This document shows, in pieces, positions 34,346 through 42,450 of a DNA stretch of 43,866 bases (within the stretch, counting starts at the first letter, position 1; each line of letters opens with the position of its first letter). The notes beneath the pieces are model-generated. The model saw only the letters and a list, made by a program, of their open reading frames with translations, was not told the origin of the DNA and did no database searches. The translations under genes and the position numbers were made by a program. Source of the stretch: Candidatus Nealsoniibacteriota bacterium (GTDB taxonomy: Bacteria; Patescibacteriota; Minisyncoccia; Minisyncoccales; PWPS01); assembly GCA_003551435.1 (NCBI GenBank), contig PUMQ01000015.1:1-43866 (forward strand), given 5' to 3'.

Positions 34346-34616
34346 TCCGGTATTACAATAAATAACCGGTCTTTGGACTTGAAACCGCAAACATCTTATG
34401 TCCGAAAAGAAAGGAATATGCGCTTTTAAAGCGAATTACAGCAACAGTTATTTGGTGAAAGAAACATCTAACACTAAAACAAAACCAATATATCTCCTTT
34501 TAACGCCAACGGCTCTCTTGAGGGCGTCGGGCGGCTCAAACCCCCGTTTCTAACGGGAAATATTGCGCGAATCGGGCAGGGAACTTGCGGTAGTAAAGCT
34601 TCCGGACTTTTTGAAC

Positions 34617-36146
34617 ATGGAATATGTAATTTTACTTTTAACAGGTTCGGTCTGCCTTATTATCGGAGCCGGACTCGGGTATCTTGCCCGCCAGTCAATT
34701 GCCAAAAGGGACCACCGCGCTTTGGAAACAAAGGTACAAAAAAGAATTGACTATGCGAAAAAAAGGAGTAAGGAGATTGTGGTGGAGGCAAAAAAGAAGT
34801 ATGCGGAGATGATAGAAACGGCAAGAAAGGAAACAGAGGAGAAAAACGAAGAACTCTTCAAGAGGGAAAAATTTCTGCTAAAGAGGGAAAACACCTTAGA
34901 CCAGAAATTTTCCGAATACGAAAAAAAGGAGAAAGTTTTCAACCAGAAAGTGAAAAGGCTCAAGGAGATCAAGGAGGAGATTGACGAGATGAAAACAAAG
35001 GCGGAAGAAGAGCTTGTGCAGATTGCCGGCCTTTCGAAAGAAGAAGCAAAAGAAGAGCTTTACAAAGCACTGGAAAGAGAATATGAAACGGATGTTTTAG
35101 AGAAAATAAATAAGTTGGAAAAAGAGGGTGAAGAAAGGTATCTAAACAGGGCAAAAGAGATACTCTCTTCGGTAATTCAGAAATACTCCGCTTCCCAAGT
35201 TCAGGATCTTACTACCACCAACGTTGCTCTTCCGGATGACGACATAAAGGGAAGGATTATAGGGAAAGAAGGAAGAAATATAAAAACGTTGGAAAAGCTG
35301 ACCGGCGTTGAGGTTGTGGTTGACGATACTCCGGGAGTAGTTATTATCTCCAGCTTTGATCCCGTAAGAAGACAGATTGCAAAAACGGCACTAGAGCGCC
35401 TCATTTTTGACGGAAGAATTCAGCCGGCGAAGATTGAAGAGATGGTGGAAAAAGCGGAAGAGGAAGTGGCCGAACAGATAAAAAAAGCGGGAGAAGGAGC
35501 CGTTTACGAGACAGGGATTATAGATCTGGATCCGAAAATTGTAAGTCTCTTGGGGCGTCTGCACTTCCGTTCCAGCTACGGGCAAAATGTGCTGAGCCAC
35601 TCTTTGGAGGTAAGCTTTTTAGCGGAAGCGCTTGCCGACGAGATAGGAGTGAATTCTTCTGTTTGCAAAAAAGCGGGCCTTTTGCACGATATCGGGAAAG
35701 CTCTCGATCATCAAGTAGAAGGATCTCACGTAGATATCGGAATGCGAGTCTTGCAGAAGTTTGAAGTAGAAGAAAGCGTCATAGAAGCGATGAAGTCTCA
35801 CCACGAAGAGTATCCTTACGAGAGTATTGAGTCGGTTATCGTACAGACGGCCGATGCTATCTCGGGAGGAAGGCCCGGAGCGAGAAAAGACACGTTGGAA
35901 AACTATCTGAAGCGCCTCGGCGAACTTGAGGAAGTGGCAAACTCTTTTTCCGGAGTGGAAAAAGCGTATGCCATACAGGCAGGAAGGGAGATAAGAGTTT
36001 TTGTAACACCCGACGAGATTAACGATCTGGAAGCAAAGAAGATGGCTCGCCAAATAGCGACGAGAATCCAAGAAGAGCTTCGGTATCCGGGAGAGATAAA
36101 GGTAACCCTTATAAGAGAAAAGAGGATAGTGGACTACGCTAAGTAA
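34617..36146 (+). CDS. rny: Ribonuclease Y
   Basis: N-terminal TM, long coiled coil, KH (GRIIGKEGRNIKTLEKLTGVEV), HD (KKAGLLHDIGKALDHQVEGSHVDIG). Confidence 0.94.
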   Translation: MEYVILLLTGSVCLIIGAGLGYLARQSIAKRDHRALETKVQKRIDYAKKRSKEIVVEAKKKYAEMIETARKETEEKNEELFKREKFLLKRENTLDQKFSEYEKKEKVFNQKVKRLKEIKEEIDEMKTKAEEELVQIAGLSKEEAKEELYKALEREYETDVLEKINKLEKEGEERYLNRAKEILSSVIQKYSASQVQDLTTTNVALPDDDIKGRIIGKEGRNIKTLEKLTGVEVVVDDTPGVVIISSFDPVRRQIAKTALERLIFDGRIQPAKIEEMVEKAEEEVAEQIKKAGEGAVYETGIIDLDPKIVSLLGRLHFRSSYGQNVLSHSLEVSFLAEALADEIGVNSSVCKKAGLLHDIGKALDHQVEGSHVDIGMRVLQKFEVEESVIEAMKSHHEEYPYESIESVIVQTADAISGGRPGARKDTLENYLKRLGELEEVANSFSGVEKAYAIQAGREIRVFVTPDEINDLEAKKMARQIATRIQEELRYPGEIKVTLIREKRIVDYAK

Positions 36147-36176
36147 CGGTTTTTACAGAAGTTTCTTAAAATAAAG

Positions 36177-36204
36177 CCCGGAGGTCGGACCCCCGGGTTT
36201 TTTT
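36177..36204 (+). terminator. Rho-independent terminator after rny
   Basis: CCCGGAGGT-CGG-ACCCCCGGG followed by TTTTTTT. Confidence 0.8.
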
Positions 36205-36205
36205 G

Positions 36206-36303
36206 TATGCGAAGCGAGTGAAGGGTTTGGTGCAAGGTAAAAAATCAAACGTGGAGCGGGTGAAGGGCCCCATACCATTCGGTACGGGGTAAAAATCGAA
36301 CAT
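36206..36303 (-). repeat. Two degenerate tRNA-Gly 3'-end fragments downstream of tRNA-Gly
   Basis: Minus strand GTTCGATT[...hairpin...]CCCTTCACCCGCTCCA and GTTTGATT[...]CCCTTCACTCGCTTCGCA. Confidence 0.65.
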
Positions 36304-36378
36304 TGGAGCGAGCGATGGGAATCGAACCCACATCACGACCTTGGAAGGGTCGGGTAATAGCCATTATACGACGCTCGC
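36304..36378 (-). tRNA. tRNA-Gly(UCC), 3' CCA encoded
   Basis: GCGAGCG...CGACC-CTTCCAA-GGTCG...GTGGGTTCGATTCCCATCGCTCGCTCCA. Confidence 0.93.
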
Positions 36379-36413
36379 AAACATATTTTCAAAACATCAT
36401 TTTCCGACGGAGG

Positions 36414-36487
36414 TGGTCGGGGCGCCGAGATTTGAACTCGAGCTACATCCTCCCAAAGGATGCGTGCTACCGTTACACCACGCCCCG
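36414..36487 (-). tRNA. tRNA-Pro(UGG), 3' CCA encoded
   Basis: CGGGGCG...CATCC-TTTGGGA-GGATG...CGAGTTCAAATCTCGGCGCCCCGACCA. Confidence 0.92.
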
Positions 36488-36537
36488 ATTAAGCGAAAAA
36501 AGCATAGCATATTTTTTGTTTAATTTAAAGTGTGTGA

Positions 36538-36543
36538 TATAGT
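36538..36543 (+). promoter_or_regulatory. -10 element of exonuclease gene, leaderless configuration
   Basis: TATAGT, then 6 nt, then ATG at 36550; weak -35 TTGTTT 16 bp upstream. Confidence 0.45.
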
Positions 36544-36549
36544 TTACAT

Positions 36550-37485
36550 ATGAAAAAAGAAAAACTTTTGCTTTTTGATGCCAACTCAATTATTCACCGT
36601 GCTTTTCACGCTCTCCCCCCGCTCAAAGACAAGAAAGGAGAGCCGTCCGGTGCGGTTTACGGATCTCTTCTTGTTTTTTTTAAGATGATTTCGGAAATTA
36701 ATCCCCGGTATCTGGCAGTTGCTTTCGATTCGCCGGGAAAAACATTCCGTCACGAAAAGTACAAAGAGTACAAAGCAAACAGACCGAAGGCTCCCGACGA
36801 GTTGGTGTCCCAAATTAAAAAAACAAAAGAGGTGTTTGAGAAAATGGGAGCGGCCACCCTCGCCAAAGAAGGGCTTGAAGCGGATGATATTGTGGGAGCG
36901 GTTTCTTCTTGCGCTCCGGAAGGAGTGGAGACAGTGATTGTTACCGGAGACGCAGACATTCTTCAACTTGTAAACGGAAAAACAAAAGTATATACTCTCA
37001 AGAGAGGCGTTAAAGAAAGTGTTCTTTACGATAGAAAGAAAGTGGAAGAAAAGTACGGAGGTGTGCCGCCGGAAAGAGTGGTTGATATAAAAGCCCTCCA
37101 GGGGGACCCTTCGGACAACATTCCGGGAGTGGAAGGAGTGGGAGAAAAGACTGCCATTAAGCTTGTAAAAAAGTTCGGAAGATTGGAAGACCTGTATTCA
37201 AGTCTGAAGAAAGAGTCTCCCGAAGAGGTGAGTAAAAAGGTTTACGAAAAACTCAAAAAGCAGAAGAAAGAAGCGTTTTTAAGCAGGGACTTGGCGACGA
37301 TAGACAGAAAGTGCCTTTCCGGAATTGATTTTGGAAGGTTTAGTTTTCAACAAGACAAGGAAAAGACGGGAAAAGTTTTGCAAGACCTTGGGTTTTTAAG
37401 CATGGCGAACCGTTTTTTAGGAGAGAAAAAGGAGAATAAAAAACCCTCAAAAGAAGGAAGAAATCTAAAGCTTAATTTCAATTAG
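36550..37485 (+). CDS. Stand-alone 5'-3' exonuclease (PolA N-terminal type)
   Basis: LLLFDANSIIHRAFHALPPL, AVYGSLLVFFKMI, EADDIVGAV, GDPSDNIPGVEGVGEKTAIKLV; no polymerase domain. Confidence 0.9.
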   Translation: MKKEKLLLFDANSIIHRAFHALPPLKDKKGEPSGAVYGSLLVFFKMISEINPRYLAVAFDSPGKTFRHEKYKEYKANRPKAPDELVSQIKKTKEVFEKMGAATLAKEGLEADDIVGAVSSCAPEGVETVIVTGDADILQLVNGKTKVYTLKRGVKESVLYDRKKVEEKYGGVPPERVVDIKALQGDPSDNIPGVEGVGEKTAIKLVKKFGRLEDLYSSLKKESPEEVSKKVYEKLKKQKKEAFLSRDLATIDRKCLSGIDFGRFSFQQDKEKTGKVLQDLGFLSMANRFLGEKKENKKPSKEGRNLKLNFN

Positions 37486-37489
37486 CGGA

Positions 37490-38089
37490 ATGTACTACAA
37501 TGTGACAAAAGAAGCGATAGATGAAATGCTAAACAGCCCGGGAGAAGTCCGCGGAAAAGTGATTAGAGCGGACGAATCTTTTATTCTTGAAAAAGGGGGA
37601 GAAGAAAAGTTAGAACAAGTGCAAAAGGAACTCGAAGACATGAGTTCCCCTTTTTCCTATAGAGAGGTTAAAAATGAAAAGTTTTATCCGTGCGGGAAAA
37701 AAGTCTTATCTCTTCTTGCAATAAGCAGGGTTTTTAACATGGATAAAAGAAAAGTAAAAGAGATGGGGGAGTTTTCTTTTGTAAGACCGCCCCTCTTTTA
37801 CCTTTTTGTAAAACTCTTCGGTGTAAAAAGCGTTTTAAAAAAGATACTAAAAAAGTGGAGGCGGAATTACACCATCGGAAGACTGGAGATTGAGGGAATA
37901 AACGAAAGAAAAAGGGAAGTGATTTTCAGGTTGTATAACTTCAATCTCCATCCTGTTTTTTGCGACTATATGTGCGGATATCTGGAGGGGGTTGGTAAAG
38001 CAATGGGGAAAAATGAAGCCAGTTGCCGGGAAACGGAGTGTTACTTTAAAGGAGAAAGCTTTTTCCATCAATTTGTACTAAAATGGTAA
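37490..38089 (+). CDS. Hypothetical protein, possible V4R/ligand-binding-like input domain
   Basis: C-terminal GYLEGVGKAMGKNEASCRETECYFKGESFFHQF; translationally overlapped with PAS gene. Confidence 0.4.
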   Translation: MYYNVTKEAIDEMLNSPGEVRGKVIRADESFILEKGGEEKLEQVQKELEDMSSPFSYREVKNEKFYPCGKKVLSLLAISRVFNMDKRKVKEMGEFSFVRPPLFYLFVKLFGVKSVLKKILKKWRRNYTIGRLEIEGINERKREVIFRLYNFNLHPVFCDYMCGYLEGVGKAMGKNEASCRETECYFKGESFFHQFVLKW

Positions 38090-38652
38090 ATACAGAAGAC
38101 AAAGAAAATAAAATAAAAACTCTGTCGGAGGATATCGCTTTGCTGGAAAGCTATATCGAAGATCTCTTTTCTTTCACCCCTCTTCCTTTGTGCTTTGTAA
38201 ACTCCAAAGGGCTGGTTTTGGAAGTGAACCCCGCCTTTATTAAAAAAACCGGATACGACGAGTACGACGTTGTCGGAGAAAGCTTTTTTTCTTTCTTGGA
38301 AAAAAAAGAAGCGGAAAATATGCTAAGAGAAGTAATGGAAAAAGGAGCGATAGAAGGCAAAGAAGCGACGGTAAAAACAAAAGAAGGAGCGGAAATACAG
38401 GTTACTGTATCGGCAAGAACCCGGAAAGTAAAGGGAGGAGAGATAAGCGGTGCCTTTTTTTCTTTTTTTGATATGACGGAAATTAAAAAAAAGGAAGATG
38501 AAATAAAGGAGACCAACAAAAAGCTCCAGGAGAAAATAGAAGAAGCAGAAAGAATAAATCGGCTTACAATAGGAAGAGAGCTGAAAATGGTGGAATTGAA
38601 AGAGGAAATAGAGAAGTTAAAAGAAGAGTTAAAGAAGCACAAAGGAACCTAA
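38083..38652 (+). CDS. PAS-domain protein without catalytic domain
   Basis: PLCFVNSKGLVLEVNPAFIKKTGYDEYDVVGESFFSFL... FSFFDMTEIKKKEDEI then coiled coil. Confidence 0.75.
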   Translation: MVNTEDKENKIKTLSEDIALLESYIEDLFSFTPLPLCFVNSKGLVLEVNPAFIKKTGYDEYDVVGESFFSFLEKKEAENMLREVMEKGAIEGKEATVKTKEGAEIQVTVSARTRKVKGGEISGAFFSFFDMTEIKKKEDEIKETNKKLQEKIEEAERINRLTIGRELKMVELKEEIEKLKEELKKHKGT

Positions 38653-38654
38653 TT

Positions 38655-40394
38655 ATGGAAGAGGAAAGAGCAGATGAAATAACAGAAGACGAGAGCGGAG
38701 AATTGGAAGATCTTCGCCGCTATATAGAGGATTTTACCTCTTTTCTTCCCCTTGCCTTTTGCATGGTAAATCCCTTGGACTATGTCTTGGACAGCAATGA
38801 TGCTTTCCAGGAAATTTCCGGATACGAAAAGATGGAGGTAGTGGGGAAGAATATAAACTTTTTGTTTAAAAACAGGGGGAAGCTGGAAAGCTTTATTGCC
38901 CGAGTGGCCAGCAAAAAATCCGTAGTGGAAGAAGAGATGACACTGGTAACCAAGGAAAAAAAGGAAATTCCCGTAAAAGTTTCCGCTCTTTCCAGAAGAG
39001 ATGAAAAAGAAGCCTTTTCCGGATACTTTATTACCGTAAGTGATATTACGGAAACCAAAAGATTTGAGGAAGACCTGGAAAGAAAGATAAAAGAAAGAAC
39101 TGAGGAACTTGAAAAAGCGAAAGAGAGGCTTGAAGAATCCGAAAAAGTGTTGGAAATAAAAATTGCCGCCCGGACAAGAGCGCTTGAAGAACTTAACGAA
39201 CAACTTGAAGAAAAGGTAAAAGAGAGGACCAAGGAAATTGAAGATAAGGCGGCGGAATTAGAACAAAAAGCAGAAGAGATGAGAGAGACGCAAACGGCGC
39301 TTCTAAATTTGGCCGAAGATACAGACAAGGCCTCCCGGGAAGCGGAGGAAGAAAAAGAAAAGACACTGGCCATCATCAACAACTTTACCGACGGGCTGCT
39401 CGTTTTTGATGCGGAGAACGTGCTTTCACTTATAAACCCGCGGGCGGAAGTATTTCTTAATGTAAGGGGCGGAGATTTTGTGGGGAAAAGATTGGCGGAG
39501 CTGGGCAGTTTTTCAAGGCTTGAGCCTCTGGTTAGTATCCTAAAGAAAGAGAGAAAAGCGGTTCTCAAAGAAGAATTAGAAGTAAGGGAAGATCTGGTTT
39601 TGGAGGTGTCCAGTGTGCCGGTAGTGATGAAAAAGAAAAATATCGGCATGCTTGTTATTCTGCACGATATTACGAGGGAAAAAGCAATTGAAAGAATAAA
39701 GAGCGAATTTGTTTCGGTAGCGGCCCATCAGTTGCGCACTCCTCTTGCCGGGATAAAGTGGACGTTGCAATCCATACTAGAGGAAGAAGAAGAGGCAAAA
39801 ATTCCCGAAGAAGTTGTTGAGTTTATAAAAAGGGCCTATGAAGCGAACGATCGGATGATAAATCTGGTAAACGATCTTCTAAACGTAACCCGGATAGAGG
39901 AAGGAAGGTACGTTTATGAGCCAAAGAAGATGGAGGTTAAAGAAGTTATGGAACCGGTAATAGAGGCTTACGAAGACGCCATAAAAGCGAAAGGATTGGA
40001 GTTTAAAATAGAAGAGCCTGAAGAAAAGCTTCCTTTGGTCAAAGTGGATGAAGAAAAAATAAGGCTGGTCTTGCAAAACTTTCTTGATAACGCTATGAAA
40101 TATACTTCCAAAGGAAGAGTAACTCTCTCCTTGGAGGCTTCAGATGACGGGGAGGAAGTTAAGTTTACGGTATCGGATACGGGAGTGGGTATACCGGAAG
40201 ATCAGCAAAAGAGGTTGTTTAACAAGTTTTTCAGAGCGGCTAATGTACAGCGGATGGACACGGAAGGATCTGGGTTGGGCCTCTTTATTGCCAAAAACAT
40301 TGTTGAGGCGCATGGAGGAGAAGTGGGGTTCTCTTCTAAGGCGGGCGAAGGAAGCGTTTTCTTTTTTACTCTTCCCGCCTTGCAAGAAAGGTGA
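38655..40394 (+). CDS. Soluble PAS-PAS histidine kinase
   Basis: Two PAS, FVSVAAHQLRTPLAGIKW (H-box), NFLDNAMKYTSKG (N), DTGVGIPEDQ, GSGLGLFIAKNIVEAHGG. Confidence 0.92.
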   Translation: MEEERADEITEDESGELEDLRRYIEDFTSFLPLAFCMVNPLDYVLDSNDAFQEISGYEKMEVVGKNINFLFKNRGKLESFIARVASKKSVVEEEMTLVTKEKKEIPVKVSALSRRDEKEAFSGYFITVSDITETKRFEEDLERKIKERTEELEKAKERLEESEKVLEIKIAARTRALEELNEQLEEKVKERTKEIEDKAAELEQKAEEMRETQTALLNLAEDTDKASREAEEEKEKTLAIINNFTDGLLVFDAENVLSLINPRAEVFLNVRGGDFVGKRLAELGSFSRLEPLVSILKKERKAVLKEELEVREDLVLEVSSVPVVMKKKNIGMLVILHDITREKAIERIKSEFVSVAAHQLRTPLAGIKWTLQSILEEEEEAKIPEEVVEFIKRAYEANDRMINLVNDLLNVTRIEEGRYVYEPKKMEVKEVMEPVIEAYEDAIKAKGLEFKIEEPEEKLPLVKVDEEKIRLVLQNFLDNAMKYTSKGRVTLSLEASDDGEEVKFTVSDTGVGIPEDQQKRLFNKFFRAANVQRMDTEGSGLGLFIAKNIVEAHGGEVGFSSKAGEGSVFFFTLPALQER

Positions 40395-40414
40395 GGATTG
40401 GGCCGTGAAAATAT

Positions 40415-40443
40415 TTGACATTATTTTTTAATGAGGATAAGAT
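40415..40443 (+). promoter_or_regulatory. Promoter between kinase and first response regulator
   Basis: TTGACA-17-TAAGAT. Confidence 0.55.
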
Positions 40444-40553
40444 GAAAAAACGCAAAGGTCAGACCGGCTCTGCCAAGAGTTCAAATACTTTTTAGAGAAG
40501 TTTTCGGCAAAGTCAGTCCTATTACAAATATCAACAACAGTAACTTTGTTATT

Positions 40554-41018
40554 ATGAAAAAAATTGTCGTTATAGAAGATGAAGAAGCTCTTCGCAACCT
40601 TTTACAAAAAAAACTTACCGAAGAGGGCTACAGCGTGGAGGTTACCGAAAACGGAGAAGAGGGATTAAAAAAGGTAAGAGAGGTAAAGCCGGACCTTATT
40701 CTGCTTGACATTATCATGCCTAAAATGGGAGGCTTTGAAGTACTCGAAGAGATGAGAAAAGATGAGAGCATTTCCTCTATCCCTGTGATAGTGGTTTCTA
40801 ACTCGGGCCAACCTGTCGAGATTGACCGTGCTCGGGAGCTGGGAGCCAGCGATTGGCTGGTTAAAACGGAGTTTGACCCTCAAGAGGTGATTGACAAAGT
40901 GATAGCACAAATCGGAAAAGGAGAAGGAGGAGAAGCAAGCGATAGTTTTGAAAAAAAAGAAGAGGAGACGGGAGAAGAAAAAGAAGGGGGAGTTGAAGAG
41001 GAGGTCAGGGAAGAGTAA
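40554..41018 (+). CDS. Response regulator (receiver only) with acidic tail
   Basis: VVIEDEEALRNLL, LILLDIIMPKMGG, VIVVSNSG, WLVKTEF; E/G-rich C-terminus. Confidence 0.9.
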   Translation: MKKIVVIEDEEALRNLLQKKLTEEGYSVEVTENGEEGLKKVREVKPDLILLDIIMPKMGGFEVLEEMRKDESISSIPVIVVSNSGQPVEIDRARELGASDWLVKTEFDPQEVIDKVIAQIGKGEGGEASDSFEKKEEETGEEKEGGVEEEVREE

Positions 41019-41034
41019 AAAGATTAATATAACT

Positions 41035-41063
41035 TTGCTGCTTATTAACTAAATTTTTAATAC
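41035..41063 (+). promoter_or_regulatory. Promoter of second response regulator, near-leaderless
   Basis: TTGCTG-17-TAATAC, 5 nt before ATG at 41069. Confidence 0.4.
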
Positions 41064-41068
41064 TCGAC

Positions 41069-41431
41069 ATGGCTAAAATATTGGTTATTGAGGATGATAA
41101 GTTTCTTCGGGAGATGATTTCCCGCAAACTGGATAAGGAAGGGTATGAAGTTGTCCAAGCCGTTGACGGAGAGAAAGGGGAAGCGAAAGTCAAGGAAGAA
41201 AAGCCTGACCTTATTCTGCTTGACCTCATTTTGCCGGGGATTGATGGATTTGATGTGCTAGAAAGGGTAAAAAAAGATCCGGAAGTGGCCGATATTCCTG
41301 TTATCATTCTTTCCAATCTCGGTCAGAAAAGCGAGGTGGAGAGAGGGCTTAATTTGGGAGCGGTAGACTTTCTCATAAAAGCGCACTTCACTCCTCCGGA
41401 GATTGTGAAAAAAATCAGGGAGATTATCTAA
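41069..41431 (+). CDS. Response regulator (receiver only)
   Basis: LVIEDDKFLREMI, LILLDLILPGIDG, VIILSNLG, FLIKAHF. Confidence 0.92.
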   Translation: MAKILVIEDDKFLREMISRKLDKEGYEVVQAVDGEKGEAKVKEEKPDLILLDLILPGIDGFDVLERVKKDPEVADIPVIILSNLGQKSEVERGLNLGAVDFLIKAHFTPPEIVKKIREII

Positions 41432-41465
41432 TAAAACCAAGAAAGCTGTGGCGTAGTTTCGGATT

Positions 41466-42314
41466 ATGCCGGAGTTACCCGAGGTTGAAACTACCGTTTC
41501 TTCGCTTAAAAACAAGGTCTTAAACAGGACCTTTGTTTGTGTATGGGCGGAAGAAAAGAGTACGGAACTGGAAAAAATAAAAGGCAAAAAAATTCGGGAC
41601 GTAAAGAGGTTTGGCAAAGGGATTTTTATCTCTCTTAGCAGTGGCGACACTCTTTTTGTACATCTTAAAATGACGGGGCATCTTTTATTGGGAAACTGGA
41701 AGTTGGTCAAAGACCCTTTGGACGGAAAAAAAATATGGAAAGCGGAAAACAAAACGATGAGAGAAAAAGTTAATGGATTTTTGCGATACGTTTTTTTTCT
41801 GGACAATGGGGAAAAGCTCGCGCTTTCCGACTTGAGAAAATTTGCCCGAGTATCTGTTTTTTCTAAAAAAGAGGCTGAAAATTACATAAAAAAACTCGGA
41901 CCTGATCCGCTCCTGATAGGCAAAAAAGAATTTAAAAAACTTTTTGCAAAAAAGAAAAAAGAGATAAAACCTCTTCTTATGGATCAAAACTTCATTGCCG
42001 GAATTGGAAATATTTATGCCTCGGAAATTCTTTTTAAGACGGGTACAGATCCGCGGAAAAAAGCAAGCAATCTAACCGATAAAGAACTGGAAAAAATATA
42101 TCATGCGACAAAAATTTTGCTTAAAAAAGGGATCAGGCTCAAAGGAGATAGTACCAGTGACTACCGTCTTTTGGACGGAAAGAAAGGAGGATACCAAAAT
42201 CATCACCTCGTTTACAAAAGACAAGGGCTTTCTTGTTTTAATTGTAAAAAAAAGATAGAAAGAATTAAGGTCGGAGGAAGAGGAACATATTTCTGTCCCC
42301 AATGCCAAAGATGA
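41466..42314 (+). CDS. mutM: Formamidopyrimidine-DNA glycosylase
   Basis: MPELPEVETT, LLMDQNFIAGIGNIYASEILF, C-terminal zinc finger CFNCKKKIERIKVGGRGTYFCPQCQR. Confidence 0.94.
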   Translation: MPELPEVETTVSSLKNKVLNRTFVCVWAEEKSTELEKIKGKKIRDVKRFGKGIFISLSSGDTLFVHLKMTGHLLLGNWKLVKDPLDGKKIWKAENKTMREKVNGFLRYVFFLDNGEKLALSDLRKFARVSVFSKKEAENYIKKLGPDPLLIGKKEFKKLFAKKKKEIKPLLMDQNFIAGIGNIYASEILFKTGTDPRKKASNLTDKELEKIYHATKILLKKGIRLKGDSTSDYRLLDGKKGGYQNHHLVYKRQGLSCFNCKKKIERIKVGGRGTYFCPQCQR

Positions 42315-42446
42315 CCAATGACCAATGACTAATGACAAATGACAATTTAATTAATGGTCAAATGTCAAATGTTAAATGTCGTTATAGTCATAAGTTATAG
42401 GTCATAAGTTATAAGTCATAGGTCATAAGTCATAGGTCATAGGTCA
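42312..42446 (+). repeat. Composite heptamer intergenic element, copy 5
   Basis: TGACCAATGACCAATGACTAATGACAAATGACAATTTAATTAATGGTCAAATGTCAAATG...GTCATAAGTTATAGGTCATAAGTTATAAGTCATAGGTCATAAGTCATAGGTCATAGGTC. Confidence 0.85.
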
Positions 42447-42450
42447 ATTT

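Noticed and set aside
38780-39649. 289-aa minus-strand Ser-rich ORF
   Set aside because: Antisense to the histidine kinase.
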